From an uncultured Clostridia bacterium (GTDB taxonomy: Bacteria; Bacillota; Clostridia; TANB77; CAG-508), in contig CAKPKU010000057.1 in the NCBI GenBank assembly GCA_934167365.1, positions 1 through 9,622 of the forward strand: a stretch of 9,622 nt of DNA, read 5' to 3'. A program made the translations under genes and the position numbers. The notes under the pieces are model-generated. The model made no database searches and was not told the origin of the DNA. It worked only from the letters and a program-made list of their open reading frames with translations. Below, piece after piece: positions 1 through 6,480 of this stretch (its first letter is position 1; every line of letters starts with the position of its first letter).

Positions 1-287
1 CAACAAGAGCAAGGGACTTTTATGATATCTATATACTTTGGACTACACAACAACAAAATTTTGATAAGGAATTACTGGGACAAGCTATTGTAAAGAAGTT
101 TGAATATAGAGATTCGATAGATAAATTAAAGCATATAGATGAGATAATGGAAGTTATAAAAGAAAGTGATGTTTTGAAAGAACATTGGAAGAATTATCAG
201 AGTAAGTTTAGTTATGCAGAAGATATTGGTTATGAAGATACAATGGAAGCGTTAGAAAAAATAAAAAATATAATAAAATGTAAATAA
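1..287 (+). CDS. AbiEii/AbiGii-type nucleotidyltransferase toxin, C-terminal fragment (5' end outside window)
   Basis: The open frame starts at base 3 and gives 94 residues ending at TAA 285-287. The visible start reads TRARDFYDIYIL. This matches the R-x-K/R-D-[FL]-Y-D motif that AbiEii/AbiGii toxins carry after their nucleotidyltransferase core. The rest is charged and helical, as expected of the family's C-terminal tail. Family members are MNT-like nucleotidyltransferases that act as toxins, usually encoded just after an AbiEi-type antitoxin that carries a winged helix. Here the catalytic part and any antitoxin lie upstream of the window, so activity cannot be judged. The next recognisable gene, a broken AAA ATPase, begins 13 bases later on the same strand and was probably co-transcribed. 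Assignment rests on one motif plus overall character, so it is good but not certain. Confidence 0.68.
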   Translation, partial: TRARDFYDIYILWTTQQQNFDKELLGQAIVKKFEYRDSIDKLKHIDEIMEVIKESDVLKEHWKNYQSKFSYAEDIGYEDTMEALEKIKNIIKCK

Positions 288-300
288 AAGAAAGAGTAAT

Positions 301-1277
301 ATGTGGTTATTATTGGGAGAAAATATATTAGATAAATTTAATATAGATAATCAATCAACTTATTTATTAAAGGTAGATAAAACTAATTTTCTGGTGGGAA
401 AAAATAATAGTGGAAAAAGTTATTTTTTAAGATTTTTGCTAATGAATGCAATTAAGATATATAATGATAAAATTGAATTAATTAATGATTTGAAACAGGC
501 AATTTTATCTAATGAAATTAATTTTGAACTTTTTGATAGAATAGAAAATACTAATATAAACGCATTGAGTGAAAGATATAAAAAATATATAACTTTACTT
601 GATAAAGCTATGATTCAAAAAAAGATTCTAATTCGAGAAATATTTCTAATAACCAAAAGTCATATGATTATGAAAATGAACATGAGCTTTTAAAGGAAAT
701 GAAACCTTTATTTGATTATTTAGACATAAAGCAAAACACAAAATTTAAATGAAAAAGATATAGTACAATTGGGCTCTGAAATGAATACACTTATTGAAAA
801 AGAAAAAATAAAGAGATATTATTTTCTAATTTTAAGGAATATACGACACCCATTAAAAGATACCAAAAGTTTATATAATGATGAAGCAAAAATAGACATA
901 TATAAAGAGAGAATTATTTCTGAATATAAGTTTGAAAGTGATATTGAGATTGTTACAGGATTAAATTTTTATCAAGATTATAAGAAAAATTTACTGGGAA
1001 CAAAAGACAAGAGAGAAAAAGTAGATAGATTTGAAAAATTTTTATCCAATAATTTTTTTATGGTGATAATGTATCGATTATACCAGATGAAGAGACTTTT
1101 GAATTAAAAATTAATATAAATGATGAAGAAGATAAGTTTATATATCAAGTAGGAGATGGTATTACATCACTCTTAATAATAATATACACTATATTTATGG
1201 AGAGAAAAAACAAAAATAAGACTAAACGAATGAAAAATAATAAAATAAAAGTAACGATAGAAGTAAAAGAAAACTAA
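301..1277 (+). pseudogene. AAA-family ATPase (AAA_21/OLD-like), frameshifted and 3'-truncated
   Basis: Reading across three frames rebuilds one protein of about 325 residues. Frame one starts at ATG 301 and contains a Walker A P-loop, GKNNSGKS (residues 33-40, bases 397-420), preceded by a short strand. It shifts at the A-run 617-623 into a frame that stops at TGA 750-752. It shifts again near 735-745 into the frame containing RYYFLILRN and TGLNFYQD. It shifts once more at the T-run 1053-1059 into a frame containing VGDGITSLLIIIYTIF, ending at TAA 1275-1277. In this family an (I/V)GDGIQ-type helix is normally followed by the Walker B strand (FF-I-EEPE) and the ATPase C-terminal half. That half is absent, so the gene is both frameshifted and deleted. 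Such ATPases often sit in defence islands or partner nucleases, and the neighbour upstream is a toxin fragment. The start has only a weak ribosome binding site (AAGAAAGAG). Confidence 0.8.
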
Positions 1278-1287
1278 AGAATAATTT

Positions 1288-1293
1288 AGGAGG
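1288..1293 (+). promoter_or_regulatory. Strong ribosome binding site supporting a TTG start
   Basis: AGGAGG lies 5 nt before TTG 1299-1301. No in-frame ATG near the start of the 865-codon frame has a comparable site, so the TTG is the supported initiation codon. Confidence 0.85.
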
Positions 1294-1298
1294 ATAAA

Positions 1299-3896
1299 TT
1301 GAATAAAGAAGAAATATTAAGATATGTATCTGAAAATTATGAATTACCACAAGAAGCAATGCAATATTTAGATGATACTGAATTTTTTATAGAAATATTG
1401 AAAATAGAATCATCAATAATGTTTAATTTACCTATAGAAGTTCAAAAAAGAATACTATTGATTGATAATAAATATATAGATGAAGTAAATTATCTTTCAC
1501 CTTTATTTGAGGATAAAGAATTTGCTAAAAAGTTAGTAGATAAAAATAATGATATTTTATTGAAATTAAGGGGAACTTCTATAGATAATGAATATATTAA
1601 AAAAATGACAATAGCATATATAAAGGGAGAAAGGGTACCAAGTAGAAACTCTCGATTAGCAAGAATGAGTCCTAGAGACATCTATTTGTCATCAATAAGA
1701 GAAGTACGAGAAGACCATGAATTAGCCGTATATTTGATAGGTCAAAATATAAATTATTTACCGTATATAAAAGATAGTACGATATGTGATAATCAAAAAT
1801 ATATAAATGAGTATGTAAAGAAAAATCCACGTACATTTTCTAAGTATATAGATAAAATTTCTAATAACTTAACACCAGAAGTGATTGAAGCAGTTTTAAA
1901 ATATGATTTTCAAAATTATACATTAATAGATAAAAATAATCCTTTAATGGAGCAGTTTTATAAATCAATAGACAGAATAAAAGAAGTTAGACCAGAATTA
2001 AAGATGGATAATCCGAATTTAAGATATGAATTATTATGTGATTCAGATTTTATAAATATGGATACTAATATTATAAATAGCTTATTAGAATATAACACAG
2101 GCAATATAGATAAAATAATTGAGATTAAGAATAGTGGAAAGTTAAAGTATTTAACTAAATATATCAAACAATATAATAGCTTATATGGAAACAATTTAGA
2201 AAATATTCAAAATGCAATATCATCTTTTGAACAAATGGAACAACTATTAATAAATACGAATAACTTTGAAGAAATTTCAATTGATGAAGCTAAAATAAAA
2301 ACAATAATAACAACAGGTAATAAATTTAAAATAGAAAATATAGAAGAATTATTAAATTATGATGAAAAAGTAAAAGAATATTATACTAATAAATTACAGG
2401 AAACTACAAGTATAGAAGAAATAAAGAAAATATATACAGAAATGCTTTTTAATACATCTACTGAAGATTTAGAAGAATTTAATGAACAATATTGTAATTC
2501 TAATATAGAGGAGCTTGACAAATATTCAAAAATAAACCAATTAGAAAGTCCAGTAGATGAAGACTTTAAGAAAAGACAAGGACTATATAATAGTTTAAAA
2601 TCTATTCAAGATATTGCTGAATTAAGAAAGTGTTTTGAGAGTATGCCTTTAACGATTTGTGACATAGAAGAAATTAAGAAAAAGATTTCTTATATGTATT
2701 CTAAAACTTATAACAATGAAATGATTAATTTAGAAGATGAAACTTTAGAACATCAAGATTATCAAGGAGTAGATGTAATAAAATTAAATGGACAGAGTTT
2801 TAATATCTGTATACATAGAATTTTTAATTTCGATTTTGATATGAGCAGTATTGCAAATGCAATAATTGACAATCCAGAACAATGGAATCTCATAGAAGGA
2901 AGTGAAACTGTTTCAACAACTCTTATTACTGATAAAAAAATAGCAGCTCTATTTAGACCATTGAAAAAGAGCGAAGCAATACCATTAATTAGTTTAGATT
3001 CAAAAGAAAAAGTAGAAGAATTTAAAAAATCATGCGCAGAAAAAATAAGACAAATATATGAGGGAGAAAAATTAAGCGAAATAGATGAAAGTGCAGTTTT
3101 TTATGGTTTCACAGAAATAGCATCTGGTGGAATAATAAAAATGGATTCTAGTGATATGATGGTTGAACACGGTAAAGGTCATTTAGAAACGAATAGCAGT
3201 AATTGTAGATTTAGATCTTCAGAAGATTTAGCATATTGGACAAGTCCTGATTATTGGAATGAAGTTGTACAAAAAAGAAAGAAAACAGATATAGATAAAG
3301 CTAATAGGTTAAGAAATCAAAAAGGAACAGATAGAATGCAACCATCATGTATAATTTGTTTTGATGAAAATATAAATGAACAATCATTATTAGCTGCAAG
3401 AACACATAATATTCCAATTTTGATGATAGATAGACAAGCATATTTAGACATAAATAAACAAAGATTAGAAATGGCAAAGTTGGATTTTTCAAAGTCATTA
3501 TCAACTCAGAGTATAAGAGAAATATTTTATAGACAGCCATATTATAAAATTGTTCAGGATATGCCTGAATTAATAAATACAATTAAGAGCAATAGTGAAG
3601 TATTATCATATGATAAAAAGATGAGCCTGGAATATTTAGCATATTTAGGGCAACATTTTATAGAACAATCAAGTGGATATATAATAGATGTTCCAGTAGA
3701 AGAATATGATAAAAAAATGCAAGAATATATACAAAATATAGATAGAGCATTATTAGGACAAGATTTAGTAACTATGGATGATATGAAATCTGCTTACACC
3801 GAAATATCGGCAAATGATAGAAAAAGAAGATATGAAATACTGAAAAGTGATATTAGAGAGCTGAATTCTAAAGAAGGTGAGAAGATACATGAATAA
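1299..3896 (+). CDS. Large two-part protein of unknown function (865 aa), helical N-terminus plus alpha/beta C-terminal domain
   Basis: I do not recognise a named family. Translation starts at TTG 1299 behind a perfect AGGAGG. No signal peptide or membrane helix is visible, so it is probably cytoplasmic unless exported by a dedicated route. Residues 1-470 are charged and look all-helical. Segments around 130-210 and 245-300 resemble loose helical repeats, weakly reminiscent of DUF4116-type repeats (inference). Residues about 488-715 look like a compact alpha/beta domain. Strand VIKLNGQSFNICIHRI (493-508) is followed by ETVSTTLIT (536-544), AVFYGFTEI (599-607), MDSSDM (615-620), NEVVQKR (654-660), a strand CIICFD (684-689) and NIPILMIDRQAY (704-715). 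The ordered G-x-x-F-x-I-x-x-H, S-T-L-I, Y-G-F and P-I-x-x-I-D elements suggest a conserved catalytic or binding fold. A mono-ADP-ribosyltransferase-like fold is one speculative possibility. The stop overlaps the start of the next gene, so the two are translationally coupled. The frame is intact although both flanks are gene debris, which suggests selection. Confidence 0.9.
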   Translation: MNKEEILRYVSENYELPQEAMQYLDDTEFFIEILKIESSIMFNLPIEVQKRILLIDNKYIDEVNYLSPLFEDKEFAKKLVDKNNDILLKLRGTSIDNEYIKKMTIAYIKGERVPSRNSRLARMSPRDIYLSSIREVREDHELAVYLIGQNINYLPYIKDSTICDNQKYINEYVKKNPRTFSKYIDKISNNLTPEVIEAVLKYDFQNYTLIDKNNPLMEQFYKSIDRIKEVRPELKMDNPNLRYELLCDSDFINMDTNIINSLLEYNTGNIDKIIEIKNSGKLKYLTKYIKQYNSLYGNNLENIQNAISSFEQMEQLLINTNNFEEISIDEAKIKTIITTGNKFKIENIEELLNYDEKVKEYYTNKLQETTSIEEIKKIYTEMLFNTSTEDLEEFNEQYCNSNIEELDKYSKINQLESPVDEDFKKRQGLYNSLKSIQDIAELRKCFESMPLTICDIEEIKKKISYMYSKTYNNEMINLEDETLEHQDYQGVDVIKLNGQSFNICIHRIFNFDFDMSSIANAIIDNPEQWNLIEGSETVSTTLITDKKIAALFRPLKKSEAIPLISLDSKEKVEEFKKSCAEKIRQIYEGEKLSEIDESAVFYGFTEIASGGIIKMDSSDMMVEHGKGHLETNSSNCRFRSSEDLAYWTSPDYWNEVVQKRKKTDIDKANRLRNQKGTDRMQPSCIICFDENINEQSLLAARTHNIPILMIDRQAYLDINKQRLEMAKLDFSKSLSTQSIREIFYRQPYYKIVQDMPELINTIKSNSEVLSYDKKMSLEYLAYLGQHFIEQSSGYIIDVPVEEYDKKMQEYIQNIDRALLGQDLVTMDDMKSAYTEISANDRKRRYEILKSDIRELNSKEGEKIHE
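3874..3881 (+). promoter_or_regulatory. Ribosome binding site choosing ATG 3889 over GTG 3877
   Basis: AAGGTGAG ends 7 nt before ATG 3889. It contains the alternative upstream GTG (3877), which would then have no site of its own. The site lies inside the 3' end of the 865-codon gene. Confidence 0.65.
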
Positions 3897-4341
3897 TATA
3901 AATTCAGAGATATATGTAGATATTAGTGTTATAATTAGTATGATGCCAACAGAAATGAAAAGTAAAATTAGTAATAGTTTTATCAATTTTATTGAAAAGA
4001 AAAAATCTAATAATTATGTATCAAATATAAATCCAAAAATACCATTGAAGGAACAAAAGATTAGAAAAGAAACCAAAGAATTGTTAGGAATTATATACAG
4101 AGATTATTTATGCAATGATGAAGAAAAAATTAATCTACTTCAGGAAGAAAAGAGCGCATTAACAAAATTAGAAAATGAAAAAAGAGAGATATATAATATA
4201 GATGATATTTTTAAGAAAAATAATTTGAAAGAAAATGATAAGGAGAATGATATAAAAAATGAAACTGCAATAGTAGAATATAGACAGCCAATTATAAAAA
4301 AGATTATAACAAAAATAAAAAATCTATTCCATATATATTAG
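3889..4341 (+). CDS. Small charged hypothetical protein (150 aa) coupled to the large upstream protein
   Basis: The chosen start is ATG 3889, which overlaps the upstream stop by 8 bp (ATGAATAA). A GTG 12 bases earlier is possible but lies within the ribosome binding site. No named family is recognised. The N-terminal half has the more conserved look: YVDISVIISMMP (9-20), INFIEKKK (32-39), NINPKIPLKEQ (46-56) and LLGIIYRDYLC (65-75). Residues 77-125 are highly charged and probably coiled coil or disordered. The C-terminus (134-150) is a basic amphipathic helix that could touch a membrane or a partner. From memory, similar small proteins with an IP-L-x-x-Q motif followed by a Y-R-D-Y helix occur in gut Clostridia, but I cannot verify this here. 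The tight coupling implies that the two products are needed in a fixed ratio, as for a partner, chaperone or antagonist of the large protein (inference). Confidence 0.85.
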   Translation: MNNINSEIYVDISVIISMMPTEMKSKISNSFINFIEKKKSNNYVSNINPKIPLKEQKIRKETKELLGIIYRDYLCNDEEKINLLQEEKSALTKLENEKREIYNIDDIFKKNNLKENDKENDIKNETAIVEYRQPIIKKIITKIKNLFHIY

Positions 4342-4352
4342 AGAAATATTAA

Positions 4353-4508
4353 AAAAGTCCTCTATGTAATTCTAAAGTGCTTTATAAAATCAATTCAAGG
4401 TTAAAATGTATGTGCTGCGGAATAGTAGGATTAATAACTGCTTCATCTATTGATTATAATTTTTTAGAAAGGCCATTTCTAGCTCCACTATCAATTGCTT
4501 TTCAATAG
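4353..4508 (+). other. Unidentified open stretch, probable gene debris
   Basis: A 51-codon open stretch runs from after TAA 4350-4352 to TAG 4506-4508. Its latter part reads CMCCGIVGLITASSIDYNFL then ERPFLAPLSIAFQ. Base composition is richer in G+C than its surroundings. It has no ribosome binding site and no convincing start (ATG 4410 or GTG 4377). The opposite strand also gives a plausible peptide (IDSGARNGLSKKL, then a stop, then SIDEAVINPTIPQ), so the coding strand is unclear. It may be a remnant of an unrecognised gene. I cannot assign it. Confidence 0.25.
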
Positions 4509-4518
4509 TGTGGACTAA

Positions 4519-4887
4519 TATTTAAATATTAAACATATAAGAAGCTGTAAATGTAATTGTCCATTAGCTAATGGTAAACGTACTATTTGTAAACATATTG
4601 TAGCAACATATTTTAAAGCATTTCCAGAAGAATCAATAAAATTTGAAAAAGAACAGCAAATATTACAAGAAGAATATGAAGAAGAACAAGAAAAATTATA
4701 TAATGAGACTGTAAATTATTTACATAAAATAAAAAAGAGGATTTAGTAAATGAGATTATTAATATTTGGACTTATGGTCCAGAATGGATATATAATAATT
4801 TTGTAAGAGATTATATTAAGTAAATAAAGAATCATTGATTTTGATGAAAAGTGGAATTTATTATCGAAAGAGATAGAGGAGATGTAA
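4519..4887 (+). pseudogene. SWIM zinc-finger protein remnant, frameshifted
   Basis: The frame open from 4519 reads SCKCNCPLANGKRTICKHIV. This supplies the CxC...CxH ligand set of a SWIM zinc finger (bases about 4543-4602). A glutamate-rich helix follows (FEKEQQILQEEYEEEQEKLY) and then TAG 4744-4746. The next frame continues as LVNEIINIW and EWIYNNFVRDYIK to TAA 4821-4823. A third frame gives IIDFDEKWNLLSKEIEEM to TAA 4885-4887. The three pieces read as the C-terminal part of one protein broken by two frameshifts, at an A-rich run near 4729-4740 and near 4820. There is no start or ribosome binding site, so the 5' part is gone. SWIM domains bind DNA or protein; the role of this relative is unknown. 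It follows the 865/150-residue pair on the same strand but is not functional. Confidence 0.65.
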
Positions 4888-4984
4888 AAAATATTTTTTT
4901 ATATTAGGATTTTTCAAGAAATTTTTTTTGAAAAGGAGGAACTTTAAAAACGCAAAAAGTTACAACATCATACATAAAAGCTAT

Positions 4985-5012
4985 AAAAAACACCTTATTA
5001 AGGTGTTTTTTT
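4985..5012 (+). terminator. Intrinsic terminator, 12-bp perfect stem
   Basis: Arms AAAAAACACCTT (4985-4996) and AAGGTGTTTTTT (5000-5011) enclose the loop ATT, and one more T follows. The A-tract opposite the T-tract lets it work in both directions. It closes the transcript of the upstream coupled pair and debris and insulates the surface operon. An orphan AAGGAGG at 4933-4939 has no useful reading frame behind it. Confidence 0.85.
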
Positions 5013-5061
5013 GCAAATAATCAAAAAAAGCATAAACATAATCAAATTGTTGAAAAATGTA

Positions 5062-5092
5062 ATTACCAAAAAAACATGGACAAATTGGTAAT
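5062..5092. repeat. 8-bp inverted repeat upstream of the surface operon
   Basis: ATTACCAA (5062-5069) and TTGGTAAT (5085-5092) are perfect inverted arms separated by 15 nt. They sit just upstream of the candidate promoter at 5096-5125. The spacing (about two helical turns centre to centre) and position suit a dimeric regulator site. The rest of 4888-5161 holds the terminator, this repeat and the promoter candidate, with no gene seen. Confidence 0.4.
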
Positions 5093-5095
5093 AAA

Positions 5096-5125
5096 TGTCA
5101 AAATAAAAATAGTATATGATAGAAT
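5096..5125 (+). promoter_or_regulatory. Candidate extended -10 promoter for the surface-protein operon
   Basis: TGATAGAAT (5117-5125) fits an extended -10 element (TGn then TAGAAT). A weak -35-like TGTCAA (5096-5101) lies 18 nt upstream. Transcription from about 5132 would give a 30-nt leader that contains the ribosome binding site AAAGGAGGG (5144-5151). It is the best match in the interval but not a consensus promoter. Confidence 0.4.
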
Positions 5126-5161
5126 AAAAACGAAAAATATTTAAAGGAGGGAAAAAATAAA

Positions 5162-6466
5162 ATGAGAAAAACAAAAGAATTGTTAATATTATTTATTAGT
5201 TGTTTATTTGCACTTTTTATATTCCAAATAACTACAAATAAAGCATATGCAGAAACAAAAAATGAAGTAATATTAAATTTTGATGGTGGAACAATTCATG
5301 ATGGCTATGTAGAATATAGCAAATTAGCAAAATTACAATTATTTAAAGGGGATGAATTAGTCGCTAATATTTCAAATAATATGACAATAGATTTAAATGA
5401 AGCAGAGTACAGGTTTGTAATTGAAGAAATTGAAGATGCAAGTGTTTCTGGTGCTAATACCCCCATAAGATTAAACATTAATAATTGGTATTATCCTATT
5501 ACTACATCAATATTAGAAGGAAGTAAACCTACATTCAAATTAGAATCAAGTAAATTTAGTGGAACATTAGATGTTAAATTTGTAAGAATAAATACTGCTA
5601 TTAACACAACAGTTAAAAAGGTTTATAATGATATATCATCAAAAGGTGTAATCGATTTGACTAATGGGAAAGAATATATAATAGATTTTTCTAAAACGGA
5701 TGAATTGACAGAAGGATTAAAATCATTTGCAGATTTAGATAAAACACTATATTACAAAAGAGACAATGAAGGTCTATTAGTAACAGATAATAAAAGTGAA
5801 GCTGTTATAAAGATAGTTGGAAATGAGTCAGAAAATAAGGCAATATTAACTGCGGTAAGTGTTGGAACTAAAAAAAGTGAAGTTTTTAAAGGATTTCATA
5901 CTCAATATACAGGTTCTGCATTGAATTATGATGGCACTGATTCTGGAATTATAAATGAAACAAGATCTGATTATTATACTAGATGTACTTATGAATTTAC
6001 ATTTCAATATGTAAAAGAAGAAGTAGATTCTAAAGAATATAAGTTCATTGAAGGAGCAAATCAAACATACACTATTGGCAAATCAGAAAATGCAACATTT
6101 AGAATAGATGCAGACTATAGCTTATTTATAAACAAAGTATATGTAGATGATAAATTAGTAGATTCTACGAATTATGACTCTAAATCAGGAAGTACAATAA
6201 TAACTTTAAAAGATGACTATTTAAAAACATTATCTATAGGAGAGCATATACTAAAAGTTGCTTTTTCAGATGGAAAAGAAGTAATAACTAAATTTGAAGT
6301 TAAAGAAAAGCAACAAATCGTAGAAACAAATAATAATGAGGAAGATAATATTACTACAAGTCCAAAAACAGGAGATAATTTATTATTATATATTGTATTA
6401 TCTGTAATCTCAATAATTGGAATTATTACTTTTGTAATAACTAATATTAAAAAAAATAGAAAATAA
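5162..6466 (+). CDS. Cell-wall-anchored surface protein with SPKTG sorting signal
   Basis: The 434-residue protein starts at ATG 5162, 10 nt after AAAGGAGGG. An N-terminal signal peptide has a basic MRKTK, a hydrophobic core and a probable cleavage after AYA (residue 30). The C-terminus has SPKTG (400-404), a hydrophobic helix (about 407-427) and a basic tail (KKNRK). This is the layout of a sortase substrate covalently attached to peptidoglycan. SPKTG is a variant of LPxTG, of the kind used by non-class-A sortases in clostridia. Residues 36-48 (VILNFDGGTIHDG) resemble the first strand of the InlB-type repeats in the next gene. Residues about 294-380 (from YKFIEGANQTYTIG to DGKEVITKFEV) form a beta-sandwich-like module, similar to X2-like modules placed before the anchor in other Gram-positive surface proteins. 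The middle (60-290) is unassigned and beta-rich. It shares an operon with the following gene, 14 bp downstream. Its ligand is unknown. Confidence 0.88.
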   Translation: MRKTKELLILFISCLFALFIFQITTNKAYAETKNEVILNFDGGTIHDGYVEYSKLAKLQLFKGDELVANISNNMTIDLNEAEYRFVIEEIEDASVSGANTPIRLNINNWYYPITTSILEGSKPTFKLESSKFSGTLDVKFVRINTAINTTVKKVYNDISSKGVIDLTNGKEYIIDFSKTDELTEGLKSFADLDKTLYYKRDNEGLLVTDNKSEAVIKIVGNESENKAILTAVSVGTKKSEVFKGFHTQYTGSALNYDGTDSGIINETRSDYYTRCTYEFTFQYVKEEVDSKEYKFIEGANQTYTIGKSENATFRIDADYSLFINKVYVDDKLVDSTNYDSKSGSTIITLKDDYLKTLSIGEHILKVAFSDGKEVITKFEVKEKQQIVETNNNEEDNITTSPKTGDNLLLYIVLSVISIIGIITFVITNIKKNRK

Positions 6467-6480
6467 TAGGAGGAAAAAAT

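Noticed and set aside
769..1107. Separate 112-codon gene
   Set aside because: Its sequence fits the middle of the AAA ATPase seen in neighbouring frames, and the ATG has no ribosome binding site. It is part of the pseudogene.
1490..2194. Hydrophobic minus-strand frames (1490-1681 and 1958-2194) that look membrane-like
   Set aside because: Antisense reading of AT-rich, lysine/aspartate/isoleucine-rich coding DNA commonly gives F/L/I/S-rich peptides. The plus-strand frame is continuous and has a strong start.
4933..4984. AAGGAGG followed by a possible small gene or hairpin (AACTTT/AAAGTT)
   Set aside because: No start codon at proper spacing opens a frame of useful length, and the 6-bp arms are too weak. 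It is treated as debris before the terminator.
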